Below, one piece after another: positions 7,129 through 14,143 of a stretch of DNA of 22,455 nt. How positions within the stretch are numbered: position 1 is the first letter of the stretch; every line of letters begins with the position of its first letter. The stretch covers positions 1-22,455 of the forward strand of contig NZ_CAJTMN010000032.1 of NCBI RefSeq assembly GCF_910577125.1, written 5' to 3'. This DNA is from an uncultured Rikenella sp. GTDB lineage: Bacteria; Bacteroidota; Bacteroidia; Bacteroidales; Rikenellaceae. Both the position numbers and the translations under genes were made by a program. The notes under the pieces are model-generated. The model did not search any database and was not told the origin of the DNA. It worked only from the letters and a program-made list of their open reading frames with translations.

Positions 7129-7563
7129 AATCCCCCGGAGGGTTTTCATTCGGGCAAAGGTGCTTTGGGGTAAGCAGCCAACGATTTTTATTTTTATGCC
7201 CAGTTTGCGCCCCACAGGGGCGCGCGGGCCGAAAATCTATCGCAGTGCGGCGCCAGCGGAGGGTACAACGAGCTCCGGCGAGTTGCAGCCCGCCGCCGGG
7301 GGTGGCGACGGACTGCGCGACCCTTAGGGTCGCAAAAGCTAAGAAAAAAGCATCGCCAACAGCCCCGCCCAATTCTCCGCCCGTTCGTCCTCAGCGCGCC
7401 CCCCTCGCGCCGGTGCCTTCGGGCACTCCGAAATAGCAGCCTCTACCCCAAAACCGAAACTGGCGATTCCTCCTGGAATCGCGCTACTCGCTCTCAGCCC
7501 CGGGTCAGCCCATGCGGCTCCGCTGTCGCTCCGCCGCCTGTCGCATTTTTCCCGCGCGCTGGT

Positions 7564-7606
7564 GGAAATCTTATTAGAACAATGCGCCATTGTTCTAACG
7601 ATTTCC
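7564..7606. repeat. GGAAATC hairpin, variant in R1
   Basis: Outer GGAAAT/ATTTCC and inner TTAGAACAATG/CATTGTTCTAA (7574-7584, 7588-7598) around a CGC loop. The outer arms agree with the hairpins at 6921 and 16396 while the inner sequence is different but still self-complementary. Flanked by GCGCGC motifs on both sides. Confidence 0.65.
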
Positions 7607-7649
7607 TTCTCCTGCAGTCGCGCGCAGGGCACTTTAATCGTCGCCCGCT

Positions 7650-7694
7650 GGGATTTCATCTCGATTTTGCTCGCCGCAAAACGAGTGAAATCCC
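7650..7694. repeat. GGGATTTC hairpin element, copy 2
   Basis: Same arms as copy 1, loop TCGCC, preceded by CGTCGCCCGCT as in copies 3 and 4. Confidence 0.8.
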
Positions 7695-7710
7695 TCTCCA
7701 AGCGGGCGGG

Positions 7711-7746
7711 CGGTGCGTGCCGCACTCTCAATTGGCAGCCTCTACC
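7711..7746. repeat. 36-bp repeat, copy 3
   Basis: Differs from copies 1 and 2 at two positions (CTCAATTGG for CCCAATTGC). It lies 16 bp after the GGGATTTC hairpin, the same arrangement as at 5-101. Confidence 0.75.
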
Positions 7747-7798
7747 CCAGCCGGACGGAACTGCGCTCGGGCCGCGCGGGCCCCACGTCCCGTGGACG

Positions 7799-7817
7799 GG
7801 AAATGCTTCGCATTTCC
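7799..7817. repeat. GGAAATGC hairpin, copy 2
   Basis: GGAAATGC-ttc-GCATTTCC, directly preceded by a second small stem CGTCC-cgt-GGACG. Confidence 0.6.
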
Positions 7818-7945
7818 ACTTCTCTGCTCAGCCCAATTCTTCGCACCGTTCTCAGTTCGCGCGCCGATATAAGGTTCACACCCTCCTAAAAACAGAAAAT
7901 CGAAGAACAGGACAAGAGACGGTATATTTTTTGCGTTCTAAGGAT

Positions 7946-8878
7946 ATGGATAAATTTGCGATTCTTGCCCTCGCTTTGGGAGCGATCTTTTCAGCCTCCG
8001 GATGCGCGGCAGACAACCCATCGAAACAGACCATGAAAAAAGAATTGACAGCCGAAGAGAAACGCGTCATCATCGACAAAGGCACCGAACCCCCTTTCAG
8101 CGGCAAGTACGTCACCTTCGCCGCCGACGGCACCTACCGCTGCAAACAGTGCGGCGCCCCGTTCTATCGGTCGGCCGACAAGTTCGACTCGGGGTGCGGC
8201 TGGCCCAGCTTCGACGACGCGCTTCCCGGCGCCGTGCGACGCATCCCCGATCCGGACGGACATCGCACCGAAATCACCTGCGCCCGTTGCGGCGCACACC
8301 TCGGCCACGTATTCACCGGCGAAGGATTCACCCCGAAAAACACCCGTCACTGTGTCAACTCGATCTCCCTGGAGTTCGAACCCGCCGAACCGGCAGCCAC
8401 CGCCGAAGCGATCTTTGCCGGCGGTTGTTTCTGGGGCGTCGAGCACCTGATGCAACAGCAGCCGGGCGTCATTTCGGTCGAATCGGGCTACATCGGCGGC
8501 TCGGTGGATCGTCCCAGCTACGAACAGGTCTGCACCCGGAAGACCGGCCATGCCGAAGCTGTCCGCGTGACCTACGACCCGGCGAAGACCGACTACGAGA
8601 CCTTAGCGAAACGCTTTTTCGAGATTCACGACCCTACGCAACAGGACGGTCAGGGCCCCGACCTCGGCCCGCAGTACCGTTCCGAAATTTTCTACCTCGA
8701 TTCCGAACAGAAAGCCGTCGCCGAGCGGCTGATCCGGCAACTCGAAGCCAAAGGCTACCGGATAGCGACACGAGTGACTCCGGCCACCGCCTTTTGGCCC
8801 GCCGAGGCATACCATCAGGACTATTACGAGCGGAAAGGCACCGAGCCTTACTGCCACGCCTACACCAAACGGTTCTGA
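7946..8878 (+). CDS. msrBA: Bifunctional peptide-methionine sulfoxide reductase, MsrB-MsrA fusion lipoprotein
   Basis: Reduces both R- (MsrB) and S- (MsrA) methionine sulfoxides in oxidised proteins. The start at 7946 follows AAGGAT and gives an export signal MDKFAILALALGAIFSASGC with a lipobox cysteine at 20, so the enzyme probably works in the periplasm, anchored to a membrane. The frame is open further upstream only into repeat DNA. The MsrB domain (about 34-144) has zinc pairs CKQC (66-69) and CARC (112-115), GCGWPSF (83-89) and the catalytic Cys136 in RHCVNS. The MsrA domain (about 155-310) has GCFWG with catalytic Cys161, GPQYRSEIFY (241-250) and a C-terminal Cys303 that may resolve the disulfide. 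The order is B then A, the reverse of the MsrA-MsrB order in Neisseria PilB. Confidence 0.95.
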   Translation: MDKFAILALALGAIFSASGCAADNPSKQTMKKELTAEEKRVIIDKGTEPPFSGKYVTFAADGTYRCKQCGAPFYRSADKFDSGCGWPSFDDALPGAVRRIPDPDGHRTEITCARCGAHLGHVFTGEGFTPKNTRHCVNSISLEFEPAEPAATAEAIFAGGCFWGVEHLMQQQPGVISVESGYIGGSVDRPSYEQVCTRKTGHAEAVRVTYDPAKTDYETLAKRFFEIHDPTQQDGQGPDLGPQYRSEIFYLDSEQKAVAERLIRQLEAKGYRIATRVTPATAFWPAEAYHQDYYERKGTEPYCHAYTKRF

Positions 8879-8908
8879 CCTTTTCGCAGCCTATTAAGAA
8901 AAAAGAGA

Positions 8909-9508
8909 TTATTTGTTGGTTCCGATAAAGCGCCAGCCCGCCGCCACCCGGAAATAGGTCGGACAGGTCGTCTCGCCCGTATGGCGGATCGCGCTGTTGA
9001 GCCCCTTGGAATACGACGCCGTGATGTCCAGCCCGCAGCGGAACAGATAGCCCGCCCCGATGGTAAACGCGATGTTCGACGAGCGGACATTCTCCATCTT
9101 CGTCGTCGGCCCGCCATCCTTTTCGACGCATTTCGCCGAGAGCTTGAAGAGCCCCTCGACACCCGCGATCGCGCGGAAACCGCCCAAAAAGTTGAATTTG
9201 GCCACGAACGGCACCGAGAGGTACTCCATCCGATGGATCGTCCGGCTGGCATGGCCCATCTCGACGTTGTTGGTCGACCCCAGTTGCGAATAGTAGGTCC
9301 CCGTCTCCAGCCCCCACCTGTGCGTGATGTGGTAGTCGATGAACGCGCCGGCATAGAGCCCCGTGCGCGTACTCCCCGGGCTGTTCATATAGTCGGCGAA
9401 GTTCAGCCCCACGCGCGGGCCGAAGCCGAGCCCTTTGACCTGGGCCGAGGCGGTCATCGCCGCACAGGCGAACAGAAGCAACAGGAGGAGCCGGACGAAT
9501 TTCTTCAT
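8909..9508 (-). CDS. Outer-membrane beta-barrel protein (PorT-like, OMP_b-brl_2 type)
   Basis: Small predicted outer-membrane barrel of 199 residues; function unknown. The ATG at 9508 gives a signal peptide MKKFVRLLLLLLFACAAMTASA with cleavage before Gln23. The frame is open to 9625, but that would run through the promoter and hairpin. The mature protein opens GLGFGPRVGLNFADY, the usual first strand of these Bacteroidota barrels. It continues with alternating aromatic strands (for example GLYAGAFIDYHI, GLETGTYYSQLG, YLSVPFVAKFNF, NIAFTIGAGYLF) and ends TYFRVAAGWRF followed by IGTNK. It has its own -7 element at 9550-9557 and converges on msrBA with only 30 bp between the stops. Confidence 0.8.
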   Translation of the reverse strand: MKKFVRLLLLLLFACAAMTASAQVKGLGFGPRVGLNFADYMNSPGSTRTGLYAGAFIDYHITHRWGLETGTYYSQLGSTNNVEMGHASRTIHRMEYLSVPFVAKFNFLGGFRAIAGVEGLFKLSAKCVEKDGGPTTKMENVRSSNIAFTIGAGYLFRCGLDITASYSKGLNSAIRHTGETTCPTYFRVAAGWRFIGTNK

Positions 9509-9549
9509 GAGTCGGAGGAGATAACGGGTTCGATTTCGATGTCTGCGGA

Positions 9550-9557
9550 CAAATATA
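9550..9557 (-). promoter_or_regulatory. Putative barrel-gene promoter -7 element
   Basis: Minus strand reads TATATTTG, a full TAnnTTTG match, 41 bp before the ATG at 9508. The expected -33 position falls inside the hairpin at 9564-9592 and shows no TTTG. Confidence 0.5.
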
Positions 9558-9563
9558 ACGAAA

Positions 9564-9592
9564 GCAGGCGAGAGGAAAAACCTCTCGCCTGC
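9564..9592 (-). terminator. Putative terminator of the POT transporter gene
   Basis: Perfect 12-bp stem GCAGGCGAGAGG/CCTCTCGCCTGC with a 5-nt loop, about 60 nt after the POT stop. On the minus strand it is followed by TTTCGTT, a weak U-tract. It abuts the barrel gene's promoter. Confidence 0.55.
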
Positions 9593-9652
9593 CTGTTTGC
9601 AAAAATCATTCCTTCCGGAATACAATTCCGGAAAAAACGAACAATCTTTCGA

Positions 9653-11335
9653 TTAAGCGTCCCGGGTAGCCCGTTCCAGCTTTTTCATCACGCTGAACAG
9701 GAAGATGGCCGACACGCCGCAGCAAACGACCAGAATCCCCCACAGCATCCAGAGCGACATCCCGCCCCAGAGGTAGCCGATAATCGCCACGAGGTAGTTC
9801 CCGACCGCCGTAGCCGCCAGCCAGCCCCCCTGTGCCAAGCCTTTGTATTTCGGCGGCGCCACTTTCGAGACGAACGAGATCCCCATCGGGCTGAGGAAAA
9901 GTTCCGCAATGGTCAGCACGAAATAGGTTGAGATCAGCCAGTTCGGCGACACCCGAGCCGTTTCGGTCAAACCGCCGATCTCCTTGAGGGCGGTCGGCGT
10001 GGGCAGCCCTACCGAAGCAACGGCCAGCAGCACGAACCCGATGGCCGCGATCAACATCCCGATGCCGATCTTACGCGGTGCGCTGGGTTCTTTCCCCTTC
10101 TTGTTGAGCCACGAGAAGAAGGCCACCGTGAGCGGCGTAAAGAGGACGATGAAATAAGCGTTGAACTGTTGGAAAATCTGCGGCGTAATCGCCATCTCAG
10201 CCGGGAACGAGCTGTAAGCCCACCAGGCGCAGCCCCCGCCGACTACCGCCAGCGCAGCCCCGATCCCTTTGGCCCGAGCCGTGGTGCCCTGGAACAGGGA
10301 GAGTACGCCATAGAAGCAAACCGCGAACGGCAGCAGCGTCAGGAGCGAGAAACCGAACCGGTCGAACCCGCTGACCGCCGTCTGCGTATAATCGCGTGCG
10401 AACCAGGTCATCGTCAGCCCGTTCTGGTGGAACGACATCCAGAAGAAGATCACCACGGCGAAGACCAGCCCCAAAGCCACCAGCCGGTCTTTAACCTGCT
10501 GCGGGGTGAGTTCCACGGCATTCGGGTCGCGTTCGGCCTGTTTCTCCTTTTCGGTTTTGTCGGCCGCCTTGTAGTACTTGCGGAAGCCGACGAAGATAAT
10601 CATCGAAACGATCAGCGACAGGCAGGCCACCCCGAACCCGTAGTTGTACGACTGGCCGAGGCTGGCGATATAACTATCGCCGAACTGCACCAAATCGGTC
10701 CCCATATACCCCTGCTGGGCGGCCATTTCGGTAAACCGGGCCGTCGCTTCGGCCGAGAGTTGTCCGGCCTGCAGCTGGTGCGCCAGCGAAGGAATATCGG
10801 CGTTATAGGTGTATCCGTCCTTGGCGAGGAAGTAGTTCGACACCCCTTCGGCCGCCGACGGAGCGAAGAAGGCCCCGATGTTGATACACATATAGAAGAT
10901 ACTGAACGCGATGTCCCGTTTGGCGCTGTACTTCGGGTCGTCGTAGAGGTTGCCGACCAGTGCCTGCAGGTTCCCCTTGAAACACCCCGTCCCGAGAGCG
11001 ATCAGAGCCAGCGCGCCGAACATGGCGACCTGCGCCCCCGTCCCGACCCCGGTCGGAATGGCGAGGCAGAAGTACCCGGCGAACATGACGATGATCCCGA
11101 GGGCGATGGTCTTGCCGTAGCCGAGCACCTTATCGGCCAGCAGACCGCCGAACAGCGGCAGGAAGTAGACCATACTCAGGAAGATCCCGAACGTGGTGCT
11201 GGTCTGATCCTCCGTGTAGCCGAATTTGGCCTGCATGTAGAGGACGAAGATCGCCAGCATGGTGTAGTAGCCGAAACGCTCGCCCATGTTGGCCAACGCC
11301 AGTACGAACAGACCTTTGGGTTGTCCTTTTAACAT
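9653..11335 (-). CDS. POT/PTR-family proton-coupled oligopeptide transporter
   Basis: Inner-membrane MFS symporter that takes up di- and tripeptides with protons. The 560-residue protein begins LFVLALANMGERFGYYTM; the ERFxYY motif (19-24) in the first helix couples protons and is diagnostic of the POT family. GGLLADKVLGYGKTI (63-77) is the MFS loop motif and FYMCINIGAF (147-156) is the second PTR signature. The number of hydrophobic segments agrees with 12-14 helices, with a charged cytosolic loop KAADKTEKEKQAERDP in the middle. The exact substrate is not readable from sequence. It is monocistronic, with a candidate promoter at 11442-11472 and a hairpin terminator after the gene. Confidence 0.92.
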   Translation of the reverse strand: MLKGQPKGLFVLALANMGERFGYYTMLAIFVLYMQAKFGYTEDQTSTTFGIFLSMVYFLPLFGGLLADKVLGYGKTIALGIIVMFAGYFCLAIPTGVGTGAQVAMFGALALIALGTGCFKGNLQALVGNLYDDPKYSAKRDIAFSIFYMCINIGAFFAPSAAEGVSNYFLAKDGYTYNADIPSLAHQLQAGQLSAEATARFTEMAAQQGYMGTDLVQFGDSYIASLGQSYNYGFGVACLSLIVSMIIFVGFRKYYKAADKTEKEKQAERDPNAVELTPQQVKDRLVALGLVFAVVIFFWMSFHQNGLTMTWFARDYTQTAVSGFDRFGFSLLTLLPFAVCFYGVLSLFQGTTARAKGIGAALAVVGGGCAWWAYSSFPAEMAITPQIFQQFNAYFIVLFTPLTVAFFSWLNKKGKEPSAPRKIGIGMLIAAIGFVLLAVASVGLPTPTALKEIGGLTETARVSPNWLISTYFVLTIAELFLSPMGISFVSKVAPPKYKGLAQGGWLAATAVGNYLVAIIGYLWGGMSLWMLWGILVVCCGVSAIFLFSVMKKLERATRDA

Positions 11336-11441
11336 TAGCTATGTGGATTTTGGTTAATAATTGCGTAGTTTTTCGAGAGTCCCCGACACACCGGGGCCCG
11401 GACAGGAAGCCGATATCGATTTGCGCCGGGTTTATGACTTA

Positions 11442-11472
11442 CAAAAGTAACGATTTCATCGATAAATACAAG
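11442..11472 (-). promoter_or_regulatory. Putative POT transporter promoter
   Basis: Minus strand CTTG (11472-11469), a 19-bp spacer and TACTTTTG (11449-11442). The -7 element is a full consensus match; -33 matches three of four bases. It implies a leader of about 100 nt. Confidence 0.55.
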
Positions 11473-11541
11473 CCGAAGCCGGTTTCAGCAGGCGGTGCGA
11501 CTCCATTCGGCAGGTGCGGCCCCTCCGGATTCGAGCGGAGA

Positions 11542-11566
11542 GGTTGTTCACAAATTGTGAACAACC
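11542..11566. promoter_or_regulatory. 25-bp palindrome
   Basis: GGTTGTTCACAA and TTGTGAACAACC flank a single A, a perfect 12-bp dyad. The odd length and 1-nt centre fit a dimeric regulator's operator better than an RNA hairpin. TTGTTCACA is also close to a DnaA box (TTATnCACA) in both orientations. It lies about 70 bp upstream of the POT promoter. Confidence 0.6.
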
Positions 11567-11759
11567 GGTTTATAACCTGTTTGTACATGGCCGAAAACCG
11601 GGCAAAATTTCGTGGACAGGATGTCGATAACGGTTCAAAAAGCGATAATAACCTGTTAAAAAACGGTTTTCACTCCGCCGGTCACAAAAAAACTGTCGCG
11701 GACGCTTCTGAATGAAAGCTCCGCGGCAGCGAAAAGTTAATCGATTGTGGGAAACCCGG

Positions 11760-12575
11760 TCAATACTGCTCCCCTTCGTTCGGGAAATCGCCGGATTTCA
11801 CGTCGTTGTGGTACTGCTCCACTGCGGTCATAATCTGCTCGTGCAGGTTCAGGTACCGCCGCAGGAAGCGCGGCGAGAATCCGTTATTGATCCCGAGCAT
11901 GTCATACGAAACGAGCACCTGTCCGTCCACCCGATTCCCCGCCCCGATGCCGATGATCGGAATCTTCACCGCCTCGGCCACCCGTCCCGCCAGCACGGCG
12001 GGAATCTTTTCGAGCACGATGCCGAAGCATCCGGTTTCGGCCAGCAACAGCGCGTCGGAGTAGAGTTTCTCGGCCTCGGCCTCCTCCCTGGCCCGCACGG
12101 CATAGGTGCCGTACTTGTTGATCGACTGCGGGGTGAGCCCCAGATGTCCCATCACCGGAATCCCGGCACAGAGGATGCGCTGCACGGAGTCGATAATCTC
12201 CGCCCCGCCCTCCAGCTTCACCGCATCGGCCTCGGTCTCTTTCATGATCCGCACCGCCGAATTCAAGGCCTCTTTCGAGTTCCCCTGATAGCTCCCGAAG
12301 GGCAGATCGACCACGACCAGAGCCCGCTCCACCGCTCTCGCCACCGCCTTGCCGTGATAAATCATATCGTTCAGGGTCATCGGCACGGTGGTCTTGTAGC
12401 CGGCAATCACGTTGGCGGCCGAATCACCGACCAAAATGACGTCGATTCCGGCGGCATCCATAATCCCGGCCATGGTATAATCATAGGCGGTGAGCATGGA
12501 TATCTTCTCGCCGCGGGCTTTCATCTCGGCCAACCGATAGGTGGTCACGGCACGAGTTTTTCCTTCTGATGACAT
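11760..12575 (-). CDS. panB: 3-methyl-2-oxobutanoate hydroxymethyltransferase
   Basis: First step of pantothenate (vitamin B5, coenzyme A) synthesis: transfers a hydroxymethyl group from methylenetetrahydrofolate to 2-oxoisovalerate to form ketopantoate. The 271 residues carry the family landmarks LTAYDY (28-33), VGDS with metal ligand Asp51, DLPFGSYQ with Asp90, KLEGG with Lys120 and Glu122, HLGLTPQ (144-150), LEKIP with catalytic Glu189, and GIGAG (209-213). It is last of the gcvH-mdh-panB run, 64 bp after mdh, with no separate promoter visible. The methylene-THF donor links it loosely to the glycine cleavage gene upstream. The panC and panD partners are not in the window. Confidence 0.96.
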   Translation of the reverse strand: MSSEGKTRAVTTYRLAEMKARGEKISMLTAYDYTMAGIMDAAGIDVILVGDSAANVIAGYKTTVPMTLNDMIYHGKAVARAVERALVVVDLPFGSYQGNSKEALNSAVRIMKETEADAVKLEGGAEIIDSVQRILCAGIPVMGHLGLTPQSINKYGTYAVRAREEAEAEKLYSDALLLAETGCFGIVLEKIPAVLAGRVAEAVKIPIIGIGAGNRVDGQVLVSYDMLGINNGFSPRFLRRYLNLHEQIMTAVEQYHNDVKSGDFPNEGEQY

Positions 12576-12639
12576 ATTTCTTACCGGTAATGCAATCTCA
12601 TTAGCCGTACGTCACGCCCCCCGAACGGAGAGCGGCGGC

Positions 12640-13584
12640 TTACAATACGTTGATCTCGTGAAGGATGGCATTGGTCTTGCGCACCGCCTCGGCACTCGCT
12701 TCGAACGCGGTCTTTTCCTCAGCCGTCAGCGCCACTTCGACCACCCGTTCCGCTCCGTTGCGTCCGACCACCGTCGGCACCCCGATGCAGATATCCTTCT
12801 GGCCGTACTCCCCTTCGAGCAGGACGCACGACGGGATGATCTTCTTCTGATCCCGGACAATCGACTCGACCACCATGGCGGCCGCAGCCCCCGGCGCATA
12901 CCAGGCCGACGTGCCGAGCAGTTTGGTCAGCGTGGCGCCGCCCACCATCGTGTCGGCCACCACTTTGTCCAGCACCGCCTTGTCTTTGCAGAGCTCCGTC
13001 ACCGGCACCCCTTTGACCGAAGCCTTCGACACCAGCGGAATCATCGTCGTATCGCCGTGACCGCCGAGCACCATGCCGTCCACATCGTTGGAGTTGACCC
13101 CCAGCGCTTTGGAAAGGTAGCATTTGAACCGTGCCGAGTCGAGCGCGCCGCCCATCCCGAAGACCCGGTTCTTGGGCAGCCCCGTCGCCTTCAGCGCCAG
13201 ATAGGTCATCGGGTCCATCGGATTCGATACGATCAGCAGAATCGCCTCCGGCGAATGTTTCAGGATGTTTTCGGCCACCGATTTGACGATTCCGGCATTC
13301 ACCCCGATCAGCTCTTCGCGGGTCATGCCCGGCTTGCGCGGCATCCCCGAGGTGATCACCACCACGTCCGAACCCGCCGTCGCCGCATAGTCGTTCGTCA
13401 CCCCTTTGATACAGGTGTCGAAATCCATCAGCGTGGCGGTCTGGAAAATATCCAGTATCTTCCCTTCCGAAACCCCTTCCTTGATGTCCAGCAGCACCAG
13501 TTCGCTGCACACTTCGCGCGTGGCCAATACATTCGCGCACGTAGCCCCCACATTGCCCGCGCCTACTACCGTTACTTTTGCCAT
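12640..13584 (-). CDS. mdh: Malate dehydrogenase (LDH-like type)
   Basis: NAD-dependent cytoplasmic enzyme interconverting malate and oxaloacetate. The 314 residues show the Rossmann motif GAGNVG (8-13), the NAD-selecting Asp33 (LLDIKEG), the substrate loop RKPGMTR (83-89) whose arginines favour malate over lactate, Asn121, the catalytic pair Asp149 with His176 (GGHGDTT), and Arg152 in DSARF. This is the type III, lactate-dehydrogenase-like MDH common in Bacteroidota. It lies between gcvH (43 bp upstream) and panB, and is probably cotranscribed with gcvH from the promoter at 14038-14068. Confidence 0.96.
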   Translation of the reverse strand: MAKVTVVGAGNVGATCANVLATREVCSELVLLDIKEGVSEGKILDIFQTATLMDFDTCIKGVTNDYAATAGSDVVVITSGMPRKPGMTREELIGVNAGIVKSVAENILKHSPEAILLIVSNPMDPMTYLALKATGLPKNRVFGMGGALDSARFKCYLSKALGVNSNDVDGMVLGGHGDTTMIPLVSKASVKGVPVTELCKDKAVLDKVVADTMVGGATLTKLLGTSAWYAPGAAAAMVVESIVRDQKKIIPSCVLLEGEYGQKDICIGVPTVVGRNGAERVVEVALTAEEKTAFEASAEAVRKTNAILHEINVL

Positions 13585-13627
13585 CGATTATGTCTCGTTA
13601 AAAGATTATCCCTCTTATTGTTCGGTA

Positions 13628-14008
13628 TCAGCCGATCAGTTTCGCATACTCGTCCGCCGAGAGCAACCCTTCCAGCTGTCCCGGTTCCGTCATCCGGATC
13701 TTGACCATCCACCCCTCGCCGTACGGGTCTTTATTGACCGTTTCGGGCGCATCTTCCAGCGCGCCGTTCAGCTCCAGCACCTCGCCGGCCACCGGCAGGA
13801 AAGCGTCCGAAACCGTCTTCACCGCCTCGATCGTACCGAACACGTCGCCCTGGGCCAGTGTCTCGCCCTCGGTCGTGATGTCCACAAAGACGATGTCTCC
13901 CAGCTGGCTCTGAGCGAAATCGGTGATCCCCACGAACGCCTCTTCGCCTTCGACGCGAATCCACTCGTGGTCTTTCGAATATTTCAGGTTGGATGGAATG
14001 TTGCTCAT
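13628..14008 (-). CDS. gcvH: Glycine cleavage system H protein
   Basis: Lipoyl carrier that shuttles the aminomethyl group between the P, T and L proteins of the glycine cleavage system. The frame is open to 14032, but the ATG at 14008 (126 residues, MSNIPSNLKYSKDHEW) is preferred. It matches the family N-terminus and lies 30 bp after the TATCTTTG promoter element, whereas the 14032 start would overlap the likely transcription start. HEWIRVEGEEAFVGITDFAQ (14-33) and GTIEAVKTVSD with lipoyl-Lys64 are diagnostic. No other gcv gene is nearby. Confidence 0.96.
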   Translation of the reverse strand: MSNIPSNLKYSKDHEWIRVEGEEAFVGITDFAQSQLGDIVFVDITTEGETLAQGDVFGTIEAVKTVSDAFLPVAGEVLELNGALEDAPETVNKDPYGEGWMVKIRMTEPGQLEGLLSADEYAKLIG

Positions 14009-14037
14009 CTCGAATCTGTTTTTTAGGTTCAACGCCC

Positions 14038-14068
14038 CAAAGATACCGCTTTTTTCGAAACGCGCAAG
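14038..14068 (-). promoter_or_regulatory. gcvH-mdh-panB promoter
   Basis: Minus strand CTTG (14068-14065), a 19-bp spacer and TATCTTTG (14045-14038). The -7 element is a full match; the transcript would start near 14031, giving a leader of about 23 nt to the ATG at 14008. Confidence 0.7.
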
Positions 14069-14143
14069 GGTGTTGTTATTCGACTAACACACCATTCCGA
14101 TCGGCTTCGGTATGTCGGCCGGATTTACTATCTTGCGCAGGTT

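Larger units (their letters stand above)
6576..7945. repeat. Composite repeat island R1
   Basis: A 1.37-kb gene-free stretch between the divergent antiporter and msrBA genes. In order it holds FISUMP fragment A (6578-6775), the 36-bp repeat (6777-6812), an imperfect GGGAAATC hairpin (6921-6964), two perfect hairpins (7060-7089, 7101-7128), a hairpin GCGATTCC-tcct-GGAATCGC (7463-7482), a GGAAATC hairpin (7564-7606), the GGGATTTC hairpin (7650-7694), another 36-bp repeat (7711-7746) and the GGAAATGC hairpin (7799-7817). The interior is largely collinear with island R2. I see no transposase, integrase or reverse transcriptase. Confidence 0.8.
11336..11759. other. Gene-free region upstream of the POT gene
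   Basis: No supported gene in 424 bp. It holds the POT promoter (11442-11472), a 25-bp palindrome (11542-11566), an AACCGGTT palindrome (11563-11570) and two exact ATAACCTGTT repeats (11572-11581, 11648-11657) with a related GATAACGGTT (11626-11635). A run of seven A follows at 11685-11691. No panB terminator is evident, although panB is transcribed toward this region. Confidence 0.6.

Noticed and set aside
11540..11660. Chromosomal replication origin
   Set aside because: DnaA-box-like texts are imperfect, the large flanking genes all run in the same direction rather than diverging, and no dnaA, dnaN or similar gene is present. Kept only as an alternative for the palindrome.
11341..11715. 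A 124-codon open frame upstream of panB and the POT gene
   Set aside because: It runs through the POT promoter and the 25-bp palindrome, has no family resemblance and no plausible ribosome-binding or promoter context.
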